The notes: generated by a model not told the origin, from the sequence alone. A stretch of DNA of 64,000 nucleotides from Sphingomonadales bacterium (GCA_947470185.1 CANIRZ010000005.1:1-64000), one strand, 5' to 3'; counted from the stretch's first letter, positions 18,895 through 28,869 are shown. Numbers and translations: made by a program.

Positions 18895-19956
18895 ATGAAT
18901 AGCACACGCAACTCTGCCTCTCCAGTCGTCGAAACTGCGATGTCACGGCCCACCGCGCTGATCAAATGGCTCATGTGTGTCGCTGCCCTTGTCTTTGCTA
19001 TGGTGGTGGTGGGCGGCATTACGCGGCTGACCGAGTCCGGGCTATCCATTACCGAATGGAAGCCAATCGCCGGCGCTTTGCCGCCGCTGAATGAGGCAAG
19101 CTGGCTATCAGAATTCGAAAAGTATAAGCAGATACCCGAATATACGCAGATCAACGGCCCAGCGGGCATGACGATTGCGGAGTTTAAATTTATCTATTTC
19201 TGGGAATGGATCCACCGCCTGCTTGGCCGGGTCATTGGTTTGGCCTTCGCATTGCCGCTCGCATGGTTTTGGGTAAAGAAAGCTATCCCGGAGGGGTATA
19301 AGCCGCGTCTGCTGGCGCTTTTGGCGCTCGGTGCGCTTCAGGGTACCATTGGTTGGTGGATGGTGTCATCTGGCCTCTCTGCGCGGACAGATGTTAGCCA
19401 TTACAGGCTCGCAGTACATTTGCTGACGGCGCTGACCATTTTGGGTGGCTTGGTATGGACTGCGCTCGATTTGCGTGCGCTTGCGAAGGACCCGTTGGCA
19501 CGGCCAGCAAAGATGACTGGCTATGCCGCTATTGTCCTTTCCATTCTCTTTATACAATTATTGTTCGGGGCTTGGGTCGCAGGATTGAATGCTGGTTATG
19601 TTGCCAACACTTGGCCGCTGATGAACGACAGATTCTATCCCGAGGGTGTTGACACCACGCAAGGCGTATTCTTTGCCCTCGTCAACGACCCATATCTGAC
19701 GCATTTCGTCCATCGCTGGTGGGCATGGGTCGCGGTGGCTGCACTCTTATTATTAGCGCGCCGTGTTAAAAAAGCGGGCGTGCGCGGCGCGTCGGTAGCT
19801 ATCCATGGCACCTTTGGCATCCAAATCATCTTGGGCATTGCGACGGTTATGACCGGCGTTAACATTGTGCTGGCGGTATCGCATCAGGCTGTCGGTGCTT
19901 TGGTGGTAGCGTCGGCCGTATGGGGGGCGCATGTTCTGGGACGCAAGGCGGTTTAG
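18895..19956 (+). CDS. ctaA: Heme A synthase
   Basis: COX15/CtaA-type inner-membrane enzyme that oxidises the C8 methyl group of heme O to make heme A for cytochrome oxidase. About 353 residues with eight hydrophobic helices. GGITRLTESGLSITEWKPI is the family signature. Heme-ligand histidines lie in WEWIHRLLGR, HYRLAVHLL, FVHRWWAW and SHQAVGALV. The open frame can begin at a TTG 36 bases upstream. The ATG at 18895 (MNSTRNSAS) is preferred, and MSRPTALIK at 18940 is also possible. Confidence 0.95.
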   Translation: MNSTRNSASPVVETAMSRPTALIKWLMCVAALVFAMVVVGGITRLTESGLSITEWKPIAGALPPLNEASWLSEFEKYKQIPEYTQINGPAGMTIAEFKFIYFWEWIHRLLGRVIGLAFALPLAWFWVKKAIPEGYKPRLLALLALGALQGTIGWWMVSSGLSARTDVSHYRLAVHLLTALTILGGLVWTALDLRALAKDPLARPAKMTGYAAIVLSILFIQLLFGAWVAGLNAGYVANTWPLMNDRFYPEGVDTTQGVFFALVNDPYLTHFVHRWWAWVAVAALLLLARRVKKAGVRGASVAIHGTFGIQIILGIATVMTGVNIVLAVSHQAVGALVVASAVWGAHVLGRKAV

Positions 19957-20000
19957 CGCTGGAGGTATTATTATACCCGCCGTAAAACAGGCGCTTTTGC

Positions 20001-20029
20001 TTGACTGTTAGAGCTTTCATCGCCATTGG
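20001..20029 (+). promoter_or_regulatory. Candidate rplM-rpsI promoter
   Basis: TTGACT (20001-20006), 17-base spacer, CATTGG (20024-20029). The hexamers and spacing are identical to those before rpmG. The predicted start is near 20037, 60 bases before rplM. Confidence 0.55.
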
Positions 20030-20096
20030 CACCGCTTCGCGTGCGGTTTCTTTATGATTCTGCGCTTCTACAAAATTTCGAAAGGTGCGATTAGCG

Positions 20097-20576
20097 ATGA
20101 AAACGCTATCCAGAGTTACGAAATCGATCCGTCCACAGGACGTCGAAAAATCGTGGATCCTCATTGACGCAGAAGATTTGGTTGTTGGCCGTGTTGCCAG
20201 CCTCATTGCCAATATCCTGCGCGGTAAGACGAAGCCAAGTTACACGCCGCACGTTGATTGCGGTGACCATGTCATTGTCATCAATGCGGACAAGGTGAAG
20301 TTCACTGGCAAGAAACTGACCGACAAGGTCTATTATCGTCACACGGGCTACATCGGCGGTATCAAGGGTATAACCGCTGGCAAGGTGCTGGATGGCAAGT
20401 TCCCTGAGCGCGTGCTTGAAAAGGCCGTAGAGCGCATGGTTCCACGCGGTCCTTTGGGCCGTGCGCAAATGCGTGCGCTGCATCTGTATAATGGCGCCGA
20501 GCATCCACATGCCGGTCAACAGCCAACGACGCTCGACGTCGCTTCCATGAACCGCAAGAACAAGGTGGGTGCATAA
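20097..20576 (+). CDS. rplM: 50S ribosomal protein L13
   Basis: 159 residues from the ATG at 20097. [46 protein letters not shown] and [21 protein letters not shown] are characteristic. An in-frame GTG at 20085 is less likely because AAAGG is spaced for the ATG. The stop overlaps the rpsI start by one base, the universal rplM-rpsI arrangement. Confidence 0.98.
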   Translation: MKTLSRVTKSIRPQDVEKSWILIDAEDLVVGRVASLIANILRGKTKPSYTPHVDCGDHVIVINADKVKFTGKKLTDKVYYRHTGYIGGIKGITAGKVLDGKFPERVLEKAVERMVPRGPLGRAQMRALHLYNGAEHPHAGQQPTTLDVASMNRKNKVGA

Positions 20577-21067
20577 TGTCCGACACTGCAACTTCGCTCG
20601 CTGATCTCGAAACACTGGGCGCCGACGTTCAGGCGCCTGCGCAGATCGCTGCTGTCATCCGTGAACAGGAAATTGACGCGCAAGGCCGCGCTTATGCAAC
20701 GGGCCGCCGTAAAGACGCCGTTGCCCGCGTATGGCTGAAGCCTGGCACAGGTAAAATCGTCGTCAATGGCCGAGACCAGGAAGTGTATTTCGCACGTCCT
20801 TCGCTGCGCCTCGTCATCAACCAGCCGTTTGGTGTAACCGAGCGCACGGGCCAGTATGACGTCATCGCAACCGTTAAGGGCGGCGGCCTTTCCGGCCAAG
20901 CTGGCGCGGTCAAGCATGGCATCGCACAGGCATTGTCGAAATTCGAACCGTTGCTGCGCAGCGCCGTGAAGGCCGAAGGCTTCCTGACACGCGACAGCCG
21001 CGTTGTTGAGCGTAAGAAATACGGTAAGGCCAAGGCCCGTAAGAGCTTCCAGTTTTCGAAGCGTTAA
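20576..21067 (+). CDS. rpsI: 30S ribosomal protein S9
   Basis: 163 residues. The core has [44 protein letters not shown] and [19 protein letters not shown]. The basic tail [17 protein letters not shown] reaches the tRNA in the P site. An N-terminal extension of about 40 residues precedes the core, as in other alphaproteobacteria. It is followed by a strong terminator. Confidence 0.98.
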   Translation: MSDTATSLADLETLGADVQAPAQIAAVIREQEIDAQGRAYATGRRKDAVARVWLKPGTGKIVVNGRDQEVYFARPSLRLVINQPFGVTERTGQYDVIATVKGGGLSGQAGAVKHGIAQALSKFEPLLRSAVKAEGFLTRDSRVVERKKYGKAKARKSFQFSKR

Positions 21068-21105
21068 AACCGTTCAGGACCGCAAGGGTTCACTCTTGCA
21101 CTTAC

Positions 21106-21139
21106 AAAAAAGGCGGCACCAACTGGGGCCGCCTTTTTT
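21106..21139. terminator. Intrinsic terminator after rpsI, two-way
   Basis: AAAAAAGGCGGC (21106-21117) pairs with GCCGCCTTTTTT (21128-21139). The stem ends in six T on the plus strand and has six A on the other side, so it could work in both directions. It closes the rplM-rpsI operon. Confidence 0.85.
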
Positions 21140-21176
21140 CGTTGTGGGCCAACGCTTTGATTGGCACATAGCGCGC

Positions 21177-22058
21177 ATGACCAAATATATCCTTAGTGCG
21201 TTGCTTCTCGCTCTCGTCGTTTCCAGCTTTTGGTTCTGGAACAAAACTGACCCGCAGAAGCTGGATTTTGCAGACCGCATGGCGCCGGGTGCTGTTGAGC
21301 TTGCGGAAACGCCGATCACCGGCATTGCCTATGGAAGTGATGCGCGCCAACAACTTGATATCTATGCGCCCCTCGGCAGAACCGAGACAGCACATCCCGT
21401 GCTTATCTTTTTTCATGGTGGCTCATGGCGTGATGGCGAACGGGAGGGCTATGGCTTTGTGGGGCGTACCTTTGCATCGCGTGGGTTTGTCACTGTCATC
21501 GCGGACTATCGCAAATCGCCAAAGGTGCGCTTTCCTGCATTTGTGCAAGACACGGCCGCCACCATTGCTTGGGTCCATACCAACATCGCCAAGCATAACG
21601 GCGACCCCAAACGTATTTTTCTTATGGGACATAGCGCTGGCGCGCATATTGCCATGATGGCTGCATTAGACCCGCAATGGCTTGCCGCGAAGGATCTGAA
21701 GCCGGACGTGATCAAGGGCGTCATTGGACTTGCCGGGCCTTATGATTTTCTGCCGCTGACGAGTGATTCGTCGAAAATCGCGTTGGGCCAATGGCCTGAC
21801 CTGACCGAGACGCAGCCGATCACTTATGCACGCGGCGATGCGCCGCCTTTGTTGCTGCTTGCCGGAGACAAAGATACCGTCGTAAAGCCGCGGAACAGCA
21901 AAATTCTGTCTGAGAAGATCCAAGCCTTAGGCGGGCAGCAGCAGTTGAAAATCTATCCCGATGTTGGCCATGCCGACATCATCATGGCTGTCGCACGCCC
22001 GTTCCGCAAAAAAGCACCGGTCGTTGCGGATGTCGTCGACTTCATAAACGCGCACTGA
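21177..22058 (+). CDS. Alpha/beta hydrolase (carboxylesterase type), membrane-anchored
   Basis: A 293-residue protein. The N-terminal hydrophobic stretch (ILSALLLALVVSSFWFW) is an uncleaved anchor or signal. The esterase core follows: oxyanion motif FFHGGSWRDG, the nucleophile in MGHSAGAHIAM, a late acid in LLLAGDKDTVV, and His in YPDVGHADIIM. This matches the BD-FAE / kynurenine formamidase-like esterases, but the substrate is unknown. The ATG at 21177 is chosen; the longer frame runs through the terminator. Confidence 0.85.
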   Translation: MTKYILSALLLALVVSSFWFWNKTDPQKLDFADRMAPGAVELAETPITGIAYGSDARQQLDIYAPLGRTETAHPVLIFFHGGSWRDGEREGYGFVGRTFASRGFVTVIADYRKSPKVRFPAFVQDTAATIAWVHTNIAKHNGDPKRIFLMGHSAGAHIAMMAALDPQWLAAKDLKPDVIKGVIGLAGPYDFLPLTSDSSKIALGQWPDLTETQPITYARGDAPPLLLLAGDKDTVVKPRNSKILSEKIQALGGQQQLKIYPDVGHADIIMAVARPFRKKAPVVADVVDFINAH

Positions 22059-22063
22059 CCGCC

Positions 22064-23389
22064 TTAAGGAGCAGCGTGGGATTTCTCGCCAACTATCTTT
22101 TGGCGATAGGAAATGATGAGTAATCCTGCGTTCACTATAGCAGCGCCAAGCATTGCCCAGGCCGCGCCGACTTCCCCATAGATGGGCATCAGCCAGACCA
22201 GCAGAAGTGCGACTATGATTGCACCAGCGAAGCTGCACAGCATCACGCGCCCAGCTTTGCCGGCGCTCAATAATGCAGGCTCCAGCCCAAGCGTGGCAAA
22301 TTGCACGGCGGTGGCGGCGCCCAAGATCATGACCAGCGGATAAGCAGCGACAAATTCAGCGCCGAATATCCAAATGATAACCGGTTTGCCCGCCAATCCC
22401 ACGATCGCCAATACGAGCACTGCGGCAACGCCGGAGACCTTCATCATCCGATTGAGCAAATTGCGGGCATCCTTTGGGTCGCCTGTATGGGCGACGCGGG
22501 CATATTCGGTGAAGATTGCCATTGATATAGCGTCGCCAACACGCGCGAAAACTTGGCCCAATTGATAGCCCAGCCGAAAGAACCCCGCGGCCGTAGCGCC
22601 CACATAAAAGCCGACTACCACGGCAACCATTTGCTGGCTCGTCAGCTTAAAACTAGATCCTACATTCGACCATAAGGCGAATTTGCCGATGCCGGGGAAG
22701 CTCTGCTGAAAACCCTGGCGTGTGGGCAGCGTCTTTAGGCGCAAGGGCAATTGGAGCTTACGCAACACATTAACCCAAACGCATATCGTTGGTACTATCT
22801 CAGAAATCAGCCACACCGCCAGAAAGCCCCACACCGTTGGTTGCGTTAAAATCAGCAGGCCGGTGCCGACCAGACGAATGATAGGAACCAGCATGTCGGG
22901 AATGGCGGCGTCGCCGAACCGGTCGCTTATCCGCAATAGTCCGGTGGGCGTTGAACGCGCGGACAACACGAGAAGGGCGGTAAAGGCAATGACTGCTATG
23001 GCTTCTGAATCATCCCAGCCTTGATTGCCGGCAAGCGCCCATGCACCGATAGCAGCCACCAGTAATGCAATCACGGCACCAACCAAATCTAGAATCAGGC
23101 AGAACCACGTCAATTCTGCCAGCTTTGCGTGCGATTTTTCGTGGACAAGCGTGGTCCCATAACGGAGCAAAATCTGCCATGTCTGGAATGATGTGAACCC
23201 TGATACGGTCTGGGCAAAACTGAAGATCAGCATGAACTTGCCGAAGTTTGCTGGCCCCAAAGTTTGCGTTGAGACGGCAAGATAGACAAGGCTTAGGACC
23301 GCGGAAACTGTTTTTGGTAAAAAAAGCCAGGCGCCAGATCGCAATATGCGGCGCCCACTTCCCTGTTTCTGCTCATCTATCAAGTGCAC
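22064..23389 (-). CDS. Polysaccharide flippase-like membrane protein (MOP superfamily)
   Basis: A 441-residue protein with about twelve hydrophobic helices. The N-terminal GAWLFLPKTVSAVLSLVYLAVSTQTLGPANFGKF is typical of Wzx-type O-antigen/capsule flippases, which carry lipid-linked glycans across the inner membrane. The start is GTG (23389) or the TTG two codons later; no strong ribosome site is visible for either. It opens a four-gene block of probable surface-polymer function and converges on the esterase gene. Confidence 0.8.
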   Translation of the reverse strand: MHLIDEQKQGSGRRILRSGAWLFLPKTVSAVLSLVYLAVSTQTLGPANFGKFMLIFSFAQTVSGFTSFQTWQILLRYGTTLVHEKSHAKLAELTWFCLILDLVGAVIALLVAAIGAWALAGNQGWDDSEAIAVIAFTALLVLSARSTPTGLLRISDRFGDAAIPDMLVPIIRLVGTGLLILTQPTVWGFLAVWLISEIVPTICVWVNVLRKLQLPLRLKTLPTRQGFQQSFPGIGKFALWSNVGSSFKLTSQQMVAVVVGFYVGATAAGFFRLGYQLGQVFARVGDAISMAIFTEYARVAHTGDPKDARNLLNRMMKVSGVAAVLVLAIVGLAGKPVIIWIFGAEFVAAYPLVMILGAATAVQFATLGLEPALLSAGKAGRVMLCSFAGAIIVALLLVWLMPIYGEVGAAWAMLGAAIVNAGLLIISYRQKIVGEKSHAAP

Positions 23390-23622
23390 ACCCCAATCTG
23401 ACTAAGGACTAATCCACTTCGCTCCGCATTCAAAGAGATGTCATTATGTCTTAGATAAAAAAGGTCTGAAGAATTTTTAAAAATAGGCGCGCCGATCAGA
23501 TTTGAACAATTGGCCAGTGAATTTCTAAAACGCCCACGGTTCGTCCGGTATGCTCATTTAAAACCCAACTGATTTGTGGCAAAAAGGTCGCCAAGCTCGC
23601 CCACAAGAGATAATGAAAATGC

Positions 23623-24876
23623 ATGATCACGAAGTCGCACCAAAAACGGCCTGACTCAACCGGCAGCGCCCCTATAGTATTTCTGTTCAATCACGATGCG
23701 GGTCATCAGGTGGCGCATCTGGCAGGTATTGCTGGTGCGTTTGCGCTGCAGGAAAATGGACTTCGTGCGGTAATTGCATTCGGCAGTGAGGTAACCAAGA
23801 AAGAGGTGGAGAAACTGCTGTCGCCTGCACAGATTGCGGCGTTGGAGTGGCAATCTCTGGCTCTTCCTAAGCCGCTGGAAGTGCTGACAAGGGGCCTCAA
23901 CAAGCTTGTGCCCGTCCACCGTCTCATGCGCTTATACTATCATAGCCGCTTGCTGCGCCAATCTTCGGCTATCATCTCGACAGAGCGCACTTGCCTAACC
24001 TTGAAACGTCATTGGTCCAGATTTCGCAGGCATGATCGCAGCCCTGCCTTTATCTGTGTTCCGCATGGTTCGGGAGACCGGAGTGTGTCCGTTCATCCAG
24101 CGCTTGGAGAATTTGATCTGTTGCTCGTCAGCGGTCAAAAGGTGCAAGACCAATTCATCGACGCGGGCATCGCGACTGCGGACCAATTCCGCATTATCGG
24201 CTATGCAAAGTTCGACATTTTGCGCGGCCGTGTGCCGGAGGTATTTTTTGACAACGATAACCCCACCTTCCTGTACAATCCGCATTTCGATCCGCATTTG
24301 TCGAGTTGGTTCGACCATGGGGCCGACATATTGGAGTATTTTTATCGGAACCCGGACCGATACAATCTGATCTTTGCACCGCATGTTATGCTCTTTTACA
24401 AAAAGGTGCATATTTCGCCCGAATATCGCGTGACCCGCAAACGGCCAGATATTGATCCTAAATATTATAACGCGCCCAATATCCGGATTGACGTGGATAG
24501 CGCGCGCCTGTTTGACATGAGCTATACGTGGTCTGCAGATGCCTATATCGGCGATGTTTCAAGTCAGGTGTATGAGTTTCTCTATCGCCCACGCGCCTGC
24601 TTTTTCATTGATACGCATAGCAACGTCGCTCCAAATGCACCGCCGGAATATGATTTCTGGAACAATGGTCCTGTGGTCAGAAATGCGCAGGAGCTGCTCC
24701 CCGTGCTCGCGGACTATGAGGCGATTGCGGTTCAATATCGCGACGCCCAAGAATGCAGAATGGCGTATACTGCCGATCAGAGCGACCCGCGTCCAGCATC
24801 CGAGCGCGGAGCCGAGGCAATACGTATTTATGTCGAAAGCTTGAAACCCGCGGTCTTCGACGGGGCGACGGCATAG
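23623..24876 (+). CDS. CDP-glycerol glycerophosphotransferase-like protein
   Basis: A 417-residue GT-B-like protein. The second half has the pattern of the TagF/TagB family: IGYAKFDIL, FLYNPHFDPHLSSWF, NLIFAPHVMLFY, then DMSYTWSADAYIGDVSSQVYEFLYRPRACFFID. The last segment corresponds to the family's A..IGDxSSxxxE signature. In Gram-positives such enzymes transfer glycerol phosphate from CDP-glycerol to a glycan; in this Gram-negative the acceptor is unknown. The 233 bases upstream are AT-rich and hold no other gene. Confidence 0.7.
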   Translation: MITKSHQKRPDSTGSAPIVFLFNHDAGHQVAHLAGIAGAFALQENGLRAVIAFGSEVTKKEVEKLLSPAQIAALEWQSLALPKPLEVLTRGLNKLVPVHRLMRLYYHSRLLRQSSAIISTERTCLTLKRHWSRFRRHDRSPAFICVPHGSGDRSVSVHPALGEFDLLLVSGQKVQDQFIDAGIATADQFRIIGYAKFDILRGRVPEVFFDNDNPTFLYNPHFDPHLSSWFDHGADILEYFYRNPDRYNLIFAPHVMLFYKKVHISPEYRVTRKRPDIDPKYYNAPNIRIDVDSARLFDMSYTWSADAYIGDVSSQVYEFLYRPRACFFIDTHSNVAPNAPPEYDFWNNGPVVRNAQELLPVLADYEAIAVQYRDAQECRMAYTADQSDPRPASERGAEAIRIYVESLKPAVFDGATA

Positions 24877-24879
24877 GCG

Positions 24880-25572
24880 TTACACCTGCGTGACATCCCC
24901 CGCGCTGCGAAAATCCATCACGCCCCAATTCGCCTTTGCCGCTGCTGCTGCGAAGTTTTTAGAAGGGTTAACGGCATAAGCTTGATCGGCAAAGTTCAGC
25001 GTTGGGCTGTCGCTGATATCGTCGGAGTAGAAGACGATATGTGCTGCCTTGCGGTCAATGCTGTTTTGCGCAAGCCAGCCTTTGATGCGGCGCAGTTTTT
25101 CGTCTGCGTAACAATTATCCCCCAATATTCGATTTGTGAGCTGGCCGTGGGCTGTCATGATGTGACGCGTCGCAATGACGGCCTGAAAGCCCAGAAGGTC
25201 GCCGATTGTTTGGGCGTAAAATTCTGGGGCAGCGGTCGCTAGAACCAAAAAGGCGCCACGATCGCGGTCAACACGCAACTGTGCGACAGCGCCCGGCTGC
25301 AACCCCCTTGAGACAACGTTATCTGCAAACTTCCCGACGACCCTGGTTAATGTGTCGGAGCCAATTTTGCGCCCAATAAACAACTGTATGCCAAATTGTT
25401 TCAATGGTTTGCGGCCATATAGGCCAATGCGATATCCGATTAATGCCAGTATCCATAATGGCAGCCCAACCAACCGGATTGGTGACGCGTGCTGGGCATA
25501 AAATATCAGAAAATGCGTAAATGTCGGTCGACTGGTGATGGTTTTGTCGAGATCATATATTGCAATATTCAT
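24880..25572 (-). CDS. HAD-IB phosphatase, PgpC-like
   Basis: A 230-residue protein. Motif I is IYDLDKTIT and motif IV is YSDDISDSPTLNFAD. The TIGR01490-type core is interrupted by a hydrophobic cap segment (LVGLPLWILALIGYRIGLYG), as in the phosphatidylglycerophosphatase PgpC. It may remove a phosphate from a lipid or alditol phosphate. It ends 3 bases from the CDP-glycerol transferase-like gene (convergent) and is divergent from the nucleotidyltransferase gene. Confidence 0.8.
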   Translation of the reverse strand: MNIAIYDLDKTITSRPTFTHFLIFYAQHASPIRLVGLPLWILALIGYRIGLYGRKPLKQFGIQLFIGRKIGSDTLTRVVGKFADNVVSRGLQPGAVAQLRVDRDRGAFLVLATAAPEFYAQTIGDLLGFQAVIATRHIMTAHGQLTNRILGDNCYADEKLRRIKGWLAQNSIDRKAAHIVFYSDDISDSPTLNFADQAYAVNPSKNFAAAAAKANWGVMDFRSAGDVTQV

Positions 25573-25655
25573 ATTTGCCCGCCAAGCCCCGCCTCAAGGT
25601 ACCGCCAGACGCGCTGACGTACCCTCCTGATTTTGTCGCGTTTAGGAGAAGCGAG

Positions 25656-26432
25656 TTGCAAGCGCAATGGACCTGCATTGTTTTGGCTGGGCAACGGCCC
25701 GGGCCTGATATTTTAGCCCAACATTTTGGTCTGGATAAAAAGGCGCTCATACCTCTGCGCGGGGAACCCATGATCAGCCATGTGGTTCGTACACTACACA
25801 AATCGCCGCATATCGCCAAAATCATCATATTATCTCAGGATATAGAGGCGCTGCGTCCGACGATTGATGCGGCGGGCGGGGCCATTTTGGTGGAAAGCCA
25901 AAGCAGCATTTCGTTAAGCATAAAGGCGCAAGTCGATGACTTAGGGTTCTCCGCACCCGTGTTGGTGACAACGGCGGATCATCCTTTGTTGACAGCTGAG
26001 ATGCTTGACGAATTTTTGGACAAAGCCAGTGGCGATCTTGCTGTAGCTATGGTCGAACGCAAAACTATGTTGGCCCAGTTTCCGGATGCAAAACGGACAT
26101 GGCTTCGTTTTTCGGACGGTGCCTGGTCAGGGGCCAATCTTTTTGCCTTAATGAGCCGTAAGTCGGTCCTTGCGCTCGAATTATGGGCCGCTGCTGAGCA
26201 GGACCGCAAGAAAGCATGGCGTCTTTTCCTGCACTTTGGTTTGCGCCTCGCGTTACGCGCACTCACCCGGACCATTGGTTTGCGCCAAGCGTTGGAACGC
26301 GCGGGTGAACGGATTGGCTTGGAGGCGAAGCTTGTGGCAATGTCCGACCCAGTGGCGGCGATCGATGTGGATAAGCTCAGCGATCATGTGCTTGCGGAAA
26401 AAATACTCACGGAACGTGAAGGTCTCAGCTGA
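25656..26432 (+). CDS. MobA-like nucleotidyltransferase
   Basis: A 258-residue protein from the TTG at 25656. The nucleotide loop is CIVLAGQRPGPD, followed by KALIPLRGEPMISHVVRTL (sugar/alcohol phosphate site) and VTTADHPLLTAEML with the metal-binding Asp. The C-terminal region (GLRLALRALTRTIGLRQALERA) may contact membrane. It probably activates a phosphorylated alcohol or sugar with CTP or another NTP. The TTG start is chosen because AGGAGA lies 6 bases upstream and it clears the divergent HAD gene. Confidence 0.75.
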   Translation: MQAQWTCIVLAGQRPGPDILAQHFGLDKKALIPLRGEPMISHVVRTLHKSPHIAKIIILSQDIEALRPTIDAAGGAILVESQSSISLSIKAQVDDLGFSAPVLVTTADHPLLTAEMLDEFLDKASGDLAVAMVERKTMLAQFPDAKRTWLRFSDGAWSGANLFALMSRKSVLALELWAAAEQDRKKAWRLFLHFGLRLALRALTRTIGLRQALERAGERIGLEAKLVAMSDPVAAIDVDKLSDHVLAEKILTEREGLS

Positions 26433-26450
26433 CATAATCTCGTCGCCTGA

Positions 26451-27941
26451 TCAGCGCCCCATTTTCCGCTGACGCCGGCGCTGCACCGACGAACCGATGC
26501 CCATGGCCTCGCGATATTTGGCGACTGTGCGGCGGGCGATGTCAAAGCCCTTTGCCGTCAGCATTTCGACCAAAGTATCATCCGAGAGGATTTTGTCACC
26601 CTCGGCCTCAATCAGCGATTTGATATGGCTTTTGACCGCTTCGGCAGATGCGCCTTCGCCATCGGCAGATTGAACGCCCGATGAAAAGAAATATTTGAGG
26701 TCAAACAGCCCGCGCCCGCAGTGCAGATATTTGTTGCTTGTCACCCGGCTTACTGTGGATTCATGCATCTCAATCGCATCGGCCACTTGGCGCAGTGTTA
26801 ATGGCCGCAAATGCGCTACGCCGCGCCGGAAGAAACCTTCCTGCTGCTTCACGATTTCAGTAGCAACTTTGACGATGGTGCGCTGCCGTTGATCCATGGC
26901 CTTGATGAGCCAGTTGGCGTCCGCCATGCAATCGCTGAGCCAGGCCTTAGTGGCCTTGTCCTGCCCAAGCTCTGCCACATAGCTTTGGTTGATGAGCAAG
27001 CGGGGCAAGTTGGCGCTGTTCAGTTCAATCGCCCACCCAGCGCCGCGCTGCGTGACATAAATGTCCGGCGTCACCGCTATGCTGTCCTCGCGTTCAAAGC
27101 GGCAGCCAGGTTTTGGATCATAGCCGCGAAGCTCAATGAGCATATCGCGCAAATCCTCGTCATCGACGCGGCACATGCGTTTCAATTGGTCAAAGGCGCC
27201 TTTGGCCACCAGATCCAGATTGTCGATCAACCTTGCCATGCAAGGGTCGTAACGATCCGCCTCCTTTGCCTGTAGCGCGAGGCATTCGGACAGGTTGCGT
27301 GCGCCCACGCCCGTGGGATCAAAGCGTTGGAGCGCAGCCAGTGCGTCCTCCATCTCCTCCATGGGCGCACCAAGCCGTTGCGCCATTGCCAGCAGATCCT
27401 CACCCAAATAGCCAGTCGGTTCGATCTGCTCGATAATCTGCTGCACAAGGAAAAGCTGCCGCCCGGAAATACTTGATCCAGCCTGCGTTATCAAATGCGC
27501 ACGCAGACTGAGGTCGCGGGCGGCAAAGCTGTCGAAATCCTGTCCGTCCCCGTCAAAGCCCCCAGATATTGTGTTACCCGACAGGCCAAGCATTCCGTCA
27601 GAACCGCCCACGCTGTCAGACGGCGTGTCATGGTGGAAGGTTTCGGTGCTGAAATCGACATCAAGCGCATCGGACGCGTCATGGCGGTCATTACCCAGAC
27701 CGTCGTCGCTTGAACGTTCGGCGGTTTCCGGGCCGCTTAATTCCGGACGTTCGCCGAGAGGTATTTCAGGCGCGGGGTCACTGCCGCCGGCGTCAAGTAC
27801 AGGGTTGCGCTCGACCTCTTCGGCAATGAAAGCTTCGATCTCGAGCGAGGACAAAGCCAGCAGTTTAATTGCCTGCTGCAGCTGCGGCGTCATGACCAGC
27901 GACTGGCTTTGGCGAAGGTCGAGGCGCGGAGCTAGGGCCAT
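26451..27941 (-). CDS. rpoN: RNA polymerase sigma-54 factor
   Basis: 496 residues. Region I is LRQSQSLVMTPQLQQAIKLLALS. Region II is acidic and glycine-rich (about 60-140). The core-binding and DNA-binding regions are followed by the RpoN box ARRTVAKYREAMGI near the C-terminus. It directs transcription from -24/-12 promoters with AAA+ activators. It lies 29 bases downstream of lptB on the same strand, a conserved neighbourhood. Confidence 0.97.
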   Translation of the reverse strand: MALAPRLDLRQSQSLVMTPQLQQAIKLLALSSLEIEAFIAEEVERNPVLDAGGSDPAPEIPLGERPELSGPETAERSSDDGLGNDRHDASDALDVDFSTETFHHDTPSDSVGGSDGMLGLSGNTISGGFDGDGQDFDSFAARDLSLRAHLITQAGSSISGRQLFLVQQIIEQIEPTGYLGEDLLAMAQRLGAPMEEMEDALAALQRFDPTGVGARNLSECLALQAKEADRYDPCMARLIDNLDLVAKGAFDQLKRMCRVDDEDLRDMLIELRGYDPKPGCRFEREDSIAVTPDIYVTQRGAGWAIELNSANLPRLLINQSYVAELGQDKATKAWLSDCMADANWLIKAMDQRQRTIVKVATEIVKQQEGFFRRGVAHLRPLTLRQVADAIEMHESTVSRVTSNKYLHCGRGLFDLKYFFSSGVQSADGEGASAEAVKSHIKSLIEAEGDKILSDDTLVEMLTAKGFDIARRTVAKYREAMGIGSSVQRRRQRKMGR

Positions 27942-27970
27942 GACGTTATGGGTGTATCACCGCCCCCAAG

Positions 27971-28750
27971 TCACATTGCAAAACTCTCGCCCAGATACAG
28001 GCGGCGGACATTCGGGTCGGCAACCAATGCCTCTGGCGATCCTGCAAACAGAACCTGGCCGCCGTAAATGATGCAGGCGCGGTCAACAATGTCGAGCGTT
28101 TCGCGGACATTGTGATCGGTGATGAGAACGCCAATGCCGCGCGTTTTAAGCTCCTTCACCAAATCGCGGATGTCGGAAATGGAAATTGGGTCAATGCCGG
28201 CAAAGGGTTCGTCAAGCAGCATGATCGATGGGTTTGCAGCCAACGCACGTGCAATCTCGCAGCGTCGCCGTTCACCGCCCGACAAGGCCATGGCAGGCGC
28301 ACTCCGCAAACGGGTAAGGCCGAATTCGTCAAGCAGCTTTTCCAACCGCTCGCCGCGCGAGTCGGCATCGGGCTCAGACATTTCCAGGACCGCGCTGATA
28401 TTCTGTTCTACCGTCATCCCGCGGAAAATGGATGTTTCCTGAGGCAAATATCCAAGCCCTAATATGGCACGGCGATACATCGGCAAGTTGGTGATATCTG
28501 CGCCATCAAGGGTAATCCGTCCGCTATCCGGTTTTACCAGACCCATGATCGAATAAAAGCATGTGGTTTTGCCTGCGCCATTGGGTCCAAGCAGGCCAAC
28601 AACCTCACCCTTCGCCACCGACAGCGAAACGTCGGACAAAACCGCGCGCTTATCATAGCTTTTGGCAATGGAGACAACGCCAAGACCCGACTGCAAACCC
28701 GAATCGGTGGTCGCATCCGCAGCAGGGAGGGGGGCAGTCATGCTATCCAT
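27971..28750 (-). CDS. lptB: LPS export ABC transporter ATP-binding protein
   Basis: About 259 residues. Walker A is GPNGAGKTT, the signature is LSGGERRR, Walker B is IMLLDEPFAGIDP, and the switch His is in ITDHNVRETL. It powers LPS extraction from the inner membrane with LptFG and LptC. The start is ATG 28750 or 28741; a TTG at 28756 opens the frame. It lies between lptA and rpoN. Confidence 0.97.
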   Translation of the reverse strand: MDSMTAPLPAADATTDSGLQSGLGVVSIAKSYDKRAVLSDVSLSVAKGEVVGLLGPNGAGKTTCFYSIMGLVKPDSGRITLDGADITNLPMYRRAILGLGYLPQETSIFRGMTVEQNISAVLEMSEPDADSRGERLEKLLDEFGLTRLRSAPAMALSGGERRRCEIARALAANPSIMLLDEPFAGIDPISISDIRDLVKELKTRGIGVLITDHNVRETLDIVDRACIIYGGQVLFAGSPEALVADPNVRRLYLGESFAM

Positions 28751-28869
28751 ATTCAATATTCGCCCGCAATCATGCTTTTGGTTTCGGTCCGATAGCTAGT
28801 GAATAGCGAAGCAATTTGCAATTGGCATGCTTCATGCTGCGCCGTTTTAGTTACTGCGTGGGCTCAAAC

